Shown: in pieces, positions 52,061-64,000 of the stretch
Layout: each line of letters opens with the position of its first letter
Position numbering within the stretch: position 1 is the stretch's first letter
Program-made: the position numbers and the translations under genes
Assembly (NCBI GenBank): GCA_013397845.1
Contig: VZTG01004479.1
Coordinates: forward strand, 498,957 to 562,956
Length of the DNA stretch: 64,000 bases
Direction: 5' to 3'
From: Melanocharis versteri
Lineage: Eukaryota; Chordata; Aves; Passeriformes; Melanocharitidae
Notes under the pieces: model-generated
What the model was told of the DNA's origin: nothing
The model's database searches: none
Seen by the model: the letters and a program-made list of their open reading frames with translations, nothing else

Positions 52061-55000
52061 ATTTTAATTTTCTTTCAATACATACCTTGACTAAAACAGA
52101 GGCTAAAGTGGTGCTAAAATAAGCAGGAAGAAAGAGATGGAGGAATTACAATTCGATGATAATAAGAGCATTTTAGGGACTCGTTAGAATTAAGCCATTC
52201 CAGGAAAAACTTCATCTTTCTGGGAAAACGGGTTCATCCTTATCAAGTATATCAAAGGAACCTTTAGGATTCACAAATACTTAGAAGCACTGAGGCTCTA
52301 CTTTATAGCCATAATATACCAAAGATGCTGCAATGCACAAAATATTCTGGATACTCTTGAAAACTATGACAAGGAAGAAATACAAGAGTCCTGTCTCTTA
52401 AGATCTGACTAGCCTGCAAAAACATAGGTTAAAATGTCATGTCAGGGTAAGAAATCCTATTAAGGGTCAACCTGAGATTCATGCCTCGAAAAAAGAGCAG
52501 ATTTCTGGGCTAGTTTTAAGGGGACTGTTTACACAAAACAGAATTGCTGGTATCTATAATCCACATTGTGTAGGCAACGCTTGCTTCCAGTAGTGATGTA
52601 ACTTTATCTATTGATATGACAAAGATTCAAGGAGAATATTACACACTAAAATATGCACTTGCATTTTATCTGTAGTCCCACTTTTATCTGATTTTTTTAA
52701 AAGAGAAGCAGACTTGTGTGCAGAATATTGAATTTTTTTCCTTCTCTGCTGATAGTTCAACTAGGTAACACAGAATAAGACAGAGAGCTCAAAATCAGAG
52801 AAAACAACACCTGTAATCTTTAAAAGTTTTACTGGTTACTCCCTAAACAGGAAACCCCCTCCACTTGTATTGCTTCTATAACTATAGCAGATAGTAAACT
52901 GGCAGTCAGCACAATGCCACTTCCTTTCTCAGAGCCTTTTGGCAGAATAATTGCTACAACATGTTCCAAGACATACAGCAGGTTTGTATCTGCACCCTTC
53001 TAATTGCTCCTTTGCCACTCAACTGTCGAGATGTCCTAAGACGGAAAAGAGAAACTAGAAAACTTACCATACAGACTGTATGGGACAGTAGTAATGGTAT
53101 TTGAAATCCCTCTTGAAAAAGCAGTTCAAATCAGAGACCAAGTTTTGGTTGCCTTGTCTTTTTTTTTAAATAATCTTTGTATGTCTAAGGTTCTCAGCTG
53201 GCTACTTGATACTTATTTCAACAGCTTTTCAGACACATTACCGTTCAAGCACAGCCTTTAGGTAACCCTCAAAAAAATTGTATCTTTACTGTGCTTAGCC
53301 TAAAGGTTAACCATAAGCCACTCCCACAACAAATACAGCAAGTTGATGCATTTTGAGGTAGCTTGTTTATTCGGAACCAAATACCATTACACTGAGCCAA
53401 GATACACAGAGTATAGGAAGGAACAAAGTAAATGGGACCAGACAAAAGAGCAGGCAGCTTCTCAAGTGAAGTGAAAACTGCACAGGAAAAGCCCGGTGCT
53501 ATGGATGACACTGGAGAGGTATTTAAAGCTTCCTTACCTGGACTTCAATTACACCTTTAGAGAAAAGAACTATCTTTTAAAACTTAACTTAAAAAAAAAA
53601 TATTCTCTTCTATCTCACCTACAGGCAAGCAAGATTCAAAATAAGTGTTAACAGAGCTGAAAGACTTTTCACATGAAGGTAACTGTGACAGGGAAATAAA
53701 AGTTAAAACCCAGATAAGTGATAGATCATCCTGAAGTGTAAATGGGCCTACAGTACATCTAATTATGCCACTTCTCAGCCACGATAAAATTTCGTGTGAT
53801 TTCAAGACATGTAAACTAGAGACATACTTAAGAGAAAGAGTTATGAGTATGTTTATAAAGATCAAATGTTCCATTACTGTTTACAATTCACTTTCACTAC
53901 AGGTGAAAAATAATTTCCTTCTGTATTTCTTGTTCTTTGAACAGCTTAAAATCATCAATTTCCTTCTTTTCTATTGACCAATTCTTTTGTTATAGAATCA
54001 ATATGTGTATATTTTCATTTATATACTAATTCGATACACACACATCAATATATAGGTAACGTAAGTAATATAGTATTCTAAACTGTTTACTCTGTTTTGT
54101 ATTATAAGGCACATTTCCTTCAAATTCTGCTAAAGGAGAACAATATGATGTGTTGCAGAAAACCATCCTTGCTCATGAGATATGCATTACTAGAGAAACA
54201 CCAAGCAATACTTTGGGCTTCACCATTATTGCCTGTTATCTACCAATCTGACACTGTTCAACCAACCTGTATTACAAAGAGTGAGATCTCATCCTGTAAG
54301 TATATACAAAAAGCATTATGCATATATTCAACAAATATATTTTCCAAAGTAAGAATTCCATAAATTTTAAAAAGTTTCAAGTGTAAGAGAAGCACTTAAA
54401 CACTCATTACAGGCACAGATATTTATGAGTCGACAAGTCCCCAGTACGGATTTTGGAAACTAAGCACTTCAAATGCTTTATTGCAGTATCTCAAGCATGA
54501 TAAACTCTGGAAAACAGATTTGTCCATATGGAAGAAAAGAAACAGGCATCCAAGATTATTCACGGAGTGATTGCAGAGTCTTGATGCTATTAAACAAACA
54601 AAAAAACCTCTCCACCATCAAACAGTAAACACAAATATGAAATACCACCAGTGCTTTTAATGCAAAAGTCTGGGAATGTCTATGTTTTCTATCAGGCTGA
54701 ATTAATTATTTTAAAACTCAGTATTTTATCAGCTTGTCAGAGACTCCTTACACCTATATTATACAACAAATCTAGATTAGGGAACTAATTTAAATGGTTT
54801 CTACACAGCTAATGAGATAAGCTATTTCTGAAGAATATGGTTTTAGAAAGTTAAATACAAGCAGAAGTATTTTACTCTGGAAGCAACTTTATACTGTTAA
54901 AAAAAAAGGTAACAGCTAAGACCAACCAGAACAGATAAAGAGAAAACAAGAAAAATCTTTGAGGTCTCCAACAGACGACAAAACTGTTTCTAATATAAAA

Positions 55001-56596
55001 CAGAATGAGAGTATCTTTAAAAGCACCGTCACATGCTGTGGTTCTCTCTTGTTTAGGTGTCCATGGTTATTAAACTACTAGTCCTACAGTTAACCCATTC
55101 TTGAGACTGGCTGGTAACTGCAGAAGGGAGATTACAGTTTTTAAAAACGAAATAGCACGTCTCAGTCTGGAAAATGCATCCTTTCCTTTCTTAAAGCCAC
55201 CTGGACATCAGATAGACCCCCCTGGTTTTCCCTGCGATCTGTGAGCTTCTCTTCGAAGGAAGAGATGCAAACCTTTTCCAGCTCAGATTCAAGACTATCC
55301 TGGTCATCGTGCAGAAGCAAAATCCATGTAGGCAGGAGAAATTTAGCTATTAAGCCTTTCTCTTTCAGAACTTAGGTTTCACTGCCAGGGAAATCAGCGA
55401 TGCCCTGAGCATTAATGGACTTGTCTCATTCCCACAGCATGGTTGGCCAGCATATAACTGCACTGGTTGCTAGGGAGCAGCGAGCTCATTACACAGCATC
55501 ACCCGCACCCTCCACAAGGATGCTGGCACTCGCTTCCCATCTGGGACACTGCTGACAGAGGAACAGCACTGCAGTGCCTGCCAGCCTCCAGTCTCCCAGG
55601 GCCGAGTATGCCAATACAGCAGGTGCTAACTTCAGTTCTACCTTCAAGGTTTTACATTCTAGTTTCCTGAGCCAGCCAGTGCAACACAGCACACAAAGAG
55701 GTCAGAACGGTCTCCACAGCTATTGGCATGGATACCCCTTGCTTTTAAAGGTCAATTCCAGACAAAGATGTTCTTCCTGCAATTTCAGCAGACACATGGC
55801 TTTTGTGACCAGAGCAGTAAGTGCCACTATTCCAAAATCCATGTCAGAGGAGCATTCAATAAAAGTGGAAAAAGGCTGAAAAAAGTAATTTTTTTCAGTC
55901 GTTAAAGGAGCACAATATTTGGAGGCATTTAAAGAAGACATACAGAAACCTTGTGATCTCCAGGCTGTACACAGTAGATCCCTAGAATGGATGTCAGCTG
56001 TGAACAACCTGGGTCACTTCAAAGCCTAAACATGCAACCTTAATGCATTTTTTCAGCTGTTTGTCTCATTAGCACTTCACAGAACTATTCACAATGAAAG
56101 AAAAAAAAAAAACTGTCACAGAATAAAGAAGTCACCCCGCTTCTACATGCCAGAAAATTTATAAACTAACAGTCTATCTGCATTACACAGAGATTGTAGC
56201 TAATGATTTTCCTGTACCTGTCACGTCACATGCCATCCAAGAATTCTTAGTGCTGGTGAATTAACAAGCACATAAGGGAATACAGCTGTAGATACGCATA
56301 GATACCCATACATTCAAATCCTTAGGCAACTTCAAAGTGCCTTTTTTTTTTTTAACAACTGCATAAAGAAACATAAAAAGCAATGAGAAGAAAGGCAAAT
56401 CAGGGTAATTCACTCGTCAAAGGCGTGGAACAACAGCTCTGTTTGAGGGGGATAGGTAAACACAAAAGTATCAACGTTCTCCCTTACCTGAATTTAAGAA
56501 GACCAAGACACAAAAATGCTCACCACTGACATATGAAATAATGTCATGGACACTCATGTATCAGTTAAATGCATTTTAAAATAACTGATTACTTTA

Positions 56597-56804
<208 letters not shown>

Positions 56805-56844
56805 CATGCGATTCCATAGTTCTTAAGGGGCCTCATTAGATTTT
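56805..56844 (-). CDS. NUBPL: NUBPL exon 5
   Basis: This 40-nt exon encodes NLMRPLKNYGIA plus split codons at both ends; the 3' split TG|C makes the Cys that opens the next exon. The peptide matches the conserved NLMRPL.NYGIAC segment after the P-loop half of NUBPL, about residues 128-141 by human numbering. Acceptor is tttttag-like (TTTTAG|AA) and donor is TG|GTGAGC. The exon is very short and is separated from exon 6 by only 90 bp, so the two may be recognised by the spliceosome as a pair across a short intron. I base the call on sequence match and on phase agreement with exon 6; the upstream exon that would confirm the 5' junction is outside the window. Confidence 0.92.
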
Positions 56845-57760
56845 CTAAAACAAAAGCAAACAAGGGTTTTGTTTTTTTTTTGAGTGGAGATGGTTTTAGG
56901 GTATTTTGGGGTTTGTTTAAGAAATAAGGTTACACATTTTTTATCTTTTAAGAGCAGTTTTCCCTCTGTATTTAAACAGTTGCTTATTTTTCCCCCCTCA
57001 TCCCTTCATTAAATACATACATTTACCTATTTTGCCCAAGAATCTGACTCCACTTTTTCTTAGGTTATTACATTTTACTAATAATCATTCATCTTTTGCC
57101 AGAATAACAATGCATTTGCCCATAATATAACGTCACTTTGTGCTGCCAAAATCAATTTATTTTTATGAAATCCCTATGCTGGAAGGCATAGATTTCCTAT
57201 CAGGAATCAGTAAAAGCTGAGTCATTTATATTGGAACAAAACCAAAGTCATACAACATGGTCAGATTTTAATTCTTATTTTTTTAATCTATCCTATTCAC
57301 TAATCTCATGAATCAGAAGAGTATTCCCATTAACATACCAGAGTGTCGGGGAATTTGTCTCCTGTTAACTCCTGTTAAATCTGCACACACAACCCCAGAT
57401 ATGAGATACCAAATAAAGCCACCCCTAAACTACACATTTTCAACAGCTCCAGGTAATTAGTCCCAGATTTCTTCAGGCTGATAGAAATCTGAAGGACTTC
57501 TAAAATTTCTGTAGGAACAAAAGATGCTCATTTGAATATTTCAGAGGTATTGCCCTTGTCATGCTTCTTATTCCTATGCCCTCCAGTGTCAAGAATAAAA
57601 AGCAAGGAGGGAACATTGTAATTGTTCTGCTGGCAAAGGGGCGTGCAAGCAGAAAGCACACAAAACAGTAAAAAAGAAGGCATTCAAAACAAACTCTCGG
57701 AAAAGCCAAAACTCTTCTTTGTGGTTTCTACCACCTAAATCCACACCTTATCTCAAAATG

Positions 57761-57774
57761 GCACACACACACAC
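57761..57774. repeat. (CA)7 microsatellite
   Basis: Seven CA units followed by an A run. Confidence 0.85.
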
Positions 57775-59788
57775 AAAAAAGAACAACAAATGGAATTTTA
57801 TTTGGTCCAGCTGATGTCTTGGAAAAGCATGCACAGGCAGGAACCAGCAGAAAATAGGAAGAATACTTTAAGCAATATAAAATATACTATAATACAGATT
57901 TTGACAGAAATCCTTGATGCACCTGAAGTAAAATACATAAAGAGAGTAAAATAAAAACAATGTGAGTAAAATAAAAAGTGCATTCAAAGCTGAACTCCAA
58001 ATTCAGACAAAATAACAACCAAGAGCATACAAATTAAACAGCTAAACTCTACAGATGAAAGCTTTGAAGCAATCAAATAAGTGAGCATTCAAGCCATGTA
58101 ATTTTGTAGAAATATGGTGGAGAATAAATTGGATGTTTTGGTTTACAAATCAAAAAGAACAAAACAGGAAGATAAACAAATCACTTGCATGACTATTGCA
58201 TTCAGGAATGAGTTGGGAACTATTACTGAAAAAGAGACTGGCTTAGACTGATACACTGTACCAGTGCATACAGCTCTTCTTGACTTGTGCAGTTCTTCAG
58301 TGTTTACTCAGGGCTTTTTTTGGTAGCATCTAACCACATTTCTAGGAATCATAGTCTTACTTCTCCCCCTGCAGTAAGACAGTTTAGTTATGAAGAGGTC
58401 GATGACGTTGGAACTTCAGCCTAGAGCCACCTCTAGGCACCGTTTTGGTGTCCTGGTAAACAACATATACACCACCACGAGTTAAAATACTGTTCAAAGT
58501 ATTGAGAGAAATTACTGCATATTTACCTAAGAGAGGGGTTAAAAAAAAAGAAATAGGAAAAAAGTATTTGCAACAGTGTATATCACCGCAGACTCAAGGT
58601 TGCCTTCATTTTTTATCCCAAAACAGGGACAATTTTAAGACCAAACAACAAGGGGAGGCCATGCTTTGACTGCCAAAAACGAGGCCCAGGAACTGAAGAG
58701 TAAGATGAATGGAAGAGATGCATTTTTCTGGGAAGTTCACCAAAATACTAAGCCACTTCTCAGTTCAGTCCAACTGCTCTACACTATGCCAGTCAAATAC
58801 CCAGAGACATCTCAACATCCACTACCTGCATGGACAATTTCTTCTGCATAGAGATCACGTGCACAGGCTAAGCTCACACACCCTGCAACATCTCCCTCTC
58901 CTTTGTAAACTAGGAGAGTTGCTGTGAGTAGATAAATACTGACCCACAGAGCAGCCAAAAGAGCCTCTGTTTTTAAAATACATGCACTGTTTATTTCTCA
59001 ACAGCAGAGTTCCCTTTTATGAAAACTGCATCTTATCTTCTTTGGTTAACAACAAGGACTATAAACTGCTCTGAGCAGCAAGATTTAATCAAATTTATAC
59101 AATGCACAGGAACAATTCACAACTTGCTGTATATTCTGGCTATAATGTTCTGCATATTTTCAAAGTAATACAAAATACTGCAGAGCTCCCCACTGTTTGC
59201 CTATTGCTAAAAATCATTCTTAAGACTAATCTCAAATCTAAAGTGCTTCAGTGGGCTTTGATAATCACCCTTGTCTCATCAAAAGCAACAGGCCTTCCTT
59301 CTCTTTCACCGTGGGTCTCATGAAGATATTCTAAAACATAACGTGTAAAGAAGATTTAGCTTAATGAGATCCCAGTAACATCCCTACTTCCCATTGCTCT
59401 TATAGTACGCTTTTCTGTTATCAGAAGCCTACCATAGAGCTCCAAAAATTCAACACACAAAACAGATTTCTTAAAATCACAACCCACGGCAATACCATGC
59501 CACCTATGCCAAGAGATAAATAAAATAGCCTAGTTTGCAATTTTCCAGTAGGCTTGATGGCCCTAAGTAAAAGACTACTGTGCTTTCTCTGAATTTACAA
59601 AATCAGATCAGTAAAATCAACATAGCAGCAATGACATGTCAGTAAATGCCTTTTCTGACAGAATACAAGTAGGGCACTAGAAAAAGCAGACATGCAAATT
59701 CATGACAGCATTATAGCAGATTGCTGATTAAAAGAGTTCTAGGACTGGTCTGAAGGTTGAATTGTTACTCACATGGGGAAGAACAACC

Positions 59789-59822
59789 TTGATGTAATGA
59801 AGATGGATCTTCATTACATCAA
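59789..59822. repeat. near-perfect palindrome, 16-bp arms, 2-bp spacer
   Basis: TTGATGTAATGAAGAT is followed by GG and then its exact reverse complement ATCTTCATTACATCAA. A third partial copy of the arm (AATGAAGAT) follows at once at 59821-59829. It is the strongest inverted repeat noticed in the window and could extrude as a cruciform or fold as a tight RNA hairpin. Confidence 0.95.
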
Positions 59823-60000
59823 TGAAGATGCGTTTTGTAATTACTTTTTACTGAGCTTTTTCTCCCCAAACAAATCAAGCCTTGCAGACAGACTATCCTA
59901 ACAAAGTAACTGAGTTACTCCACTTTTTCTCTAAAAAGACTGACATAGCTGTTCAATGATGGCCAGGGTTGGTACAGCACAGAGAGCACGTACAGAACTA

Positions 60001-60024
60001 CACACACATACATATATGTATATA
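60001..60024. repeat. CA/TA microsatellite at LTR edge
   Basis: CACACACATACATATATGTA passes into TATATGG exactly where LTR homology begins, so the repeat marks the insertion edge. Confidence 0.75.
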
Positions 60025-60335
60025 TGGTTTTGGCTGGGATACAGCTACATTTCTTCACAGTAGCTTCCATGGTGACATGTTTTGGATTTGTGATGAAAAC
60101 AGTGTCAAAAACTTTTCTGCTTCTCACACCACCCCACCAGCAACCAGGCGGGGGGTGCACAAGAAACTGGGAGGGGACACAGCCCGAACATATGATCACA
60201 ACTGACCAAAGAGATATCCCACAACATCTGGCATCATGCTCAGCGTATAAAGCTGGGGAGACGAAAAAGAAATGGGAGCACATTCAGCATTATGGTGTTT
60301 GTCTTCCCAAAAATGTCACATGTGATGGAGCCCAG
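60025..60335 (+). mobile_element. avian ERVL-type solo LTR fragment
   Basis: An ancient endogenous retroviral LTR on the plus strand, antisense to NUBPL. It opens with TGGTTTTGGCTGGGATACAG. It continues with the well-known words cttctcacaccaccccacc, gggtgcacaagaaactggg, aggggacacagcc and aactgaccaaag. A TATA box (TATAAA at 60246-60251) is followed by aagctggggag. It ends after gtcttccc and tgatggagccc. Relative to the family as I remember it, an internal U3 piece after about 60108 and the 3' part are missing. No internal genes are attached. It carries promoter-like U3 sequence but no coding capacity. Confidence 0.88.
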
Positions 60336-62280
60336 GGTTAAGTCACAAGGAGCCATTTGAGCTCTTGGCTTAGTTTTAGGAAGCGGTTTGTTGAGCAATA
60401 CGTTAGTGCAAGCAAAAGCTTACATTCAGTCTTACCCCATCAGGTAAGTAAAGACTCTTGTTCCAGAAGATTGTGATGTTTTACTACACCACCTTAGAAG
60501 GCATTAAACTGTTTAAGAAAAACAAAGGTAGCCTGTAATTATTAGGTATTAATGTAGTGGACCAAGCAACACCGTAGTTAATGTATTTTGAACTCACTGC
60601 CTCAGCAAGCACAAATGCAGAAGAGTTGCTCTGTGTTTTCAAGTGTCTGAACTAAAGAGAAAATTGGGGTTTTTTCGCCATTTCAAAGACAAAAAAAATA
60701 TCCAAACATGACAGGAGAGCATCAGAAACTCAGATTTCTCTCCCTGTTGAAGATTTCCTATTTTACTCAGGTATTTTTGGAACTTGCCACTATAATGGAA
60801 GATCAGAGATTTCTAATAATTATTTTATTTAATCTCTGAAAATTAAGATTATTGAAAACAAAGTCACCTGTCTGTCCTAACTGGATTTTTGTCATTCAGC
60901 AGGAAAGTGGGGCTTTTAAGTTGTTCTAGTGTCAATAGCTAAATGTATTAAAAAGTCGAACACTTGTACTATTTTCCAGTTAAATACATTCTACTGACCT
61001 TTGCACGCACATTTCCAAATGTTTTCAAAGACAATACAAACACAGAAGTTTTGCCAGCACAGACACAACTGCATGCCCTGTGCTACACTCTGAATGTGAC
61101 TGTTTCCCGATTCTTTATTTTTATACAAATCCTGTTTCCGTAACAGCCATGCACCTAAAATGAGTATTTCTACCTAACAATTTGCTTGTAAAGTGGGAAA
61201 TTATTACCTCACTTACAGACAATAGAATCAAGGTTATTCAAGAATCCTGTGGATTTGGAGACCTGTGTCATGTTCCCCAAGGTCAGATACCCCAACTCTG
61301 GAGCCATGGCTCCACTTTGAGCATTTCCAGTGCCAGAAAGTATGTAACGCACAGCTAATAAACATCTAGGAGACCTCGACAGTTTCGGCATGTTGCTGAA
61401 GTTACGTATTTTCCTTTGAAACCCCCAAGTACATTTGAAAAGAATTTAAACTTTAAAAAGCAAACGGAAGAACACAAAATGGCATACAATAGAAAAGGCG
61501 TATAAAGTCACACTACATATTGCCCATAATACCTAAGTCTCTGAATAACATCTTAGCATTCAAAACAGCAGCTTCAAAAGCGTATTTCTGAATTGCTCAT
61601 AAGTTTTTCTTCATCTTTTATAGTATCTTATTTTAATAAAACCCATACTGTAACTCTTCTGCACGTTTATCAGAATTTAAGCAAGCAGATATTTCTTAAC
61701 AGTTTACACAAAAGCTACGGGTTCTGCTGCTGTTTGCACAGCTCATTATTAGCCGAGGTTTTCATGAGAAATTGGTATTTCCCACCTCCTCACATCTCAG
61801 TGACAATTCACTGCCTGAAACACAGATGATGTTTGGCACAACGAATCACACAGCCACCATGCTAGTCAGAGAGAGACACTGCAGGATAGCCTGTGGATTC
61901 TGGTACCTTAAACAAGATTATATGACATGAACTTAACTAATGTGCCACACATACAGACAAGCTGCTATAGATTTTCAGCATGGTAACTCAGAAGATCTCA
62001 AAAATTTTTCCATCATCTGGATTTTAATTGGGTACAATTTCATGCTGCCAGTGACTAAAGGATATTCTACCATAATCTAAGTCAGGACTCCAGCTTACAC
62101 AGCATCTTCTCTTAATCACAGTAAATGGTAATTCTCACAAGGCTACACGATGCACAAGCATAAGGAACTTATTTGCTGTTTAATTTGAAAGTCGCCTCCC
62201 AAGGTCAACATTCTAATGGCATGATCCAGGTTCCAATCAAGGACACAAAGACTTCAGACTATTTAGGCTTTCTAATAACA

Positions 62281-62370
62281 GGAAGGGGAAGGAAAGAAGA
62301 AAGGGAAGAGGAAAAGAGAATGGAAGACAGAAAGGGAGGAGACATTGGAGAGGAAGAGTAAAAAAATGGT
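62281..62370. repeat. polypurine tract
   Basis: About 90 bp that are almost all A and G on the plus strand (ggaaggggaaggaaagaaga and so on), so a polypyrimidine tract on the gene strand. It can adopt triplex structure and could mimic a splice-acceptor pyrimidine tract in intron 4. The 62-codon open frame across its start is a by-product of its composition. Confidence 0.85.
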
Positions 62371-64000
62371 TGGGCTTTACTTGTGCAAATATGGATGTCT
62401 CCTGCCACTCTGGATGCCTCAGGGAGCTGAGATTTGCACAGGGCTAGCAGATTTGACAGAGGGCATAGGGAGAGACATACCTTCTGAAGGGGCAGCTAGA
62501 TGCCTGACACCATACTCCAGCATGTTCAAAGTAATTCTGGTTTCCTCAGCAAAGGCAACTGAATTCCACCCACAGAATGGTAAAGAGGAAAGAAATGCCA
62601 CAGAGGCGAGGGGAACAAATAGCAACAGGGCCCCAGGGTACCTTGAAAAAAAGCAGTGACACCAATGTCAGAGGGTAAAGGATGCTGTCACCAAAAGGTT
62701 AGCCAAAGTCACAAACCTTAAATCCTTGTTTTAACTGTAATCATTGTTTTAACTGCTTATGCCAGAAGCCTAGAATATTCTATGGCAAGTAACAGACTAA
62801 TTGGGATCAATCAGGCTTGATTTCACACTGTGTTTTAATTTTATTTGCAGGGTTGCCCCAGAAATACTACAATTTGTATTTTAAGCTTGAAGAGCTCCAC
62901 ACAAGGAAGGCTGTGATTGCCCATTACATCCCGCACTAATAGTGTTATCTAACCACGAAGACATCCCAAATACTTAACCAAAGCAAACTAGTAATGAGAC
63001 TTAAAGACCATTATTCAATGCTCACCATTCAATTTCAAGAAATATATGCATAATGAAATGCAACTTTTCCCAAGAGATTTGGTTCTCGTATTTAGAGGGT
63101 CTACCAGTCCCATTACCTGAGAAGGTTTTACACTTTTTTCCTCCCAATAGACTGCAGAGGAAACAAAGCTCTGTAAAAGCTTTTTCATTAACAGAACAGT
63201 TTTGCAGATATGACTTCATCAGTCCTACCTAAAAGCAAAAGAACTAATTGCTTGCTGGAAGACTGTACTTCAAAAGCAAGTCTGGCACAAGTAAAGAGCA
63301 CAGTGATTTAGTAACATCTTTGTTACATTTCAAAGCAGCACTGACTTGTTAGGTTTAAAATAGGTTTAAAACACAGGACTAGTTTTAAACATCATGCCAT
63401 TACCTTCCATCACAAATGTCTTCCTTACAATTGCCCATATTTTAAAATGCCCTCGGATCCCCAAGGAGCCAAAAAGTTTATTTATAGTGGATCAAAAGCT
63501 TCATTAGACTAATTTGGCCAGGCTCTTTCAGTCCATTATACCCACAAGGAATGAAATAGACTAACCCAACATTCAGTTTAAGGCATCTGTCCTGACACAC
63601 AAAAACCTCTGGGAAAGCTCACGTGGTCTGAAGCAATGATTTGCTGCTGTGACAGGGGGACTGCCCTGGTCAGTCACGTAACGGGGTGCCAGACAACAGC
63701 AGAGCAGAACACGGAGCAGCAGGAACCCGAGGGGCAGATATTCACTACACATCAGCTTTAATATAAGACCCAACTTCAAAAAAACATTCCAGTTAACTAG
63801 GGACTTTCATTGCTTTCAACACAAAACTACAGAACTCAAATACATTTGTGTCGATTCAGCCTTTTTAGGTTCAATACTGTAATCAAGACTCCCACCAAAA
63901 AAAAAACCAAATTAAGTGAAAAGACATGGAAAAAGACATGGAAGCAGAAAAACTGTTCAAAGGATTATGTGTAATTGTACTGATTTTGGCTAAGGTAGAG

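Larger units (their letters stand above)
56845..64000 (-). other. NUBPL: NUBPL intron 4, partial (over 7.1 kb)
   Basis: This is the 3' part of intron 4, ending in TTTTAG at exon 5. The expected exon 4 (YGPS...MMNLKGNPEL region) was searched for and not found, so the intron continues past the window. It holds a CA microsatellite (57761-57774), a perfect palindrome (59789-59822), a TA/CA microsatellite with an adjacent LTR fragment (60001-60335) and a polypurine tract (62281-62370). Confidence 0.85.

Noticed and set aside
55467..56007. Cluster of open frames on both strands near 55.5-56.0 kb
   Set aside because: Local GC rise lowers stop-codon density; no protein similarity seen.
59915..60341. 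Open frames of 105-122 codons on both strands
   Set aside because: They overlap the ERVL-type LTR, which is non-coding; the frames come from its GC-rich U3.
56845..64000. Search for NUBPL exon 4 or earlier exons
   Set aside because: No segment matched the expected YGPS or MMNLKGNPEL peptides with splice sites, so these exons are placed outside the window.

Overview
The window is vertebrate nuclear DNA, almost certainly avian. It is AT-rich, has no dense gene packing and no bacterial-style operons. Its recognisable transposable elements are few and bird-like: four CR1 LINE 3' ends and two fragments of an avian ERVL-type LTR. The LTR type, familiar to me from songbird-like genomes, suggests a neoavian bird, but I cannot name the species. 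The CR1/LTR combination and the low repeat density argue against a mammal.

The only gene I can support is the 3' two-thirds of NUBPL (IND1, the mitochondrial P-loop Fe-S protein needed to assemble respiratory complex I), on the minus strand. Seven coding exons are visible, all with GT-AG borders, matching reading phases and no premature stops. From 5' to 3' of the gene they are: exon 5 (56805-56844), exon 6 (56624-56714), exon 7 (35468-35561), exon 8 (23273-23358), exon 9 (17610-17730), exon 10 (13625-13707) and exon 11 (4980-5042, with the stop). Numbering follows the human gene. The coding total of 578 nt fits human c.383-960, about residues 128-319. Exons 1-4, with the promoter, the mitochondrial targeting sequence and the P-loop, must lie beyond base 64000.

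Layout. Bases 1-4600 lie downstream of the gene and hold nothing I recognise. The probable 3' UTR is about 4585-4979. Intron 10 (8.6 kb) may hold an LTR remnant. Intron 9 (3.9 kb) has a CR1. Intron 8 (5.5 kb) has a small minisatellite, and its 3' splice site uses a CCTTT microsatellite as polypyrimidine tract. Intron 7 (12.1 kb) has a CR1, a CR1 relic, a GC-rich patch, an octamer-motif cluster and a candidate conserved regulatory block. Intron 6 (21.1 kb) has two diverged copies of an unrecognised repeat 3.2 kb apart, an old CR1, an LTR scrap and a 13-bp-arm hairpin. Intron 5 is only 90 bp. The visible part of intron 4 has an ERVL-type LTR fragment, a perfect 16-bp-arm palindrome and a polypurine tract.

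Nearly all the open reading frames of 60-150 codons look like chance ORFs in intron sequence. I found no convincing evidence of a novel multi-gene system. The most unusual items are small-scale: near-perfect inverted repeats, the duplicated unknown repeat, the microsatellite splice signal, and the uniform orientation of the CR1 copies relative to the gene.
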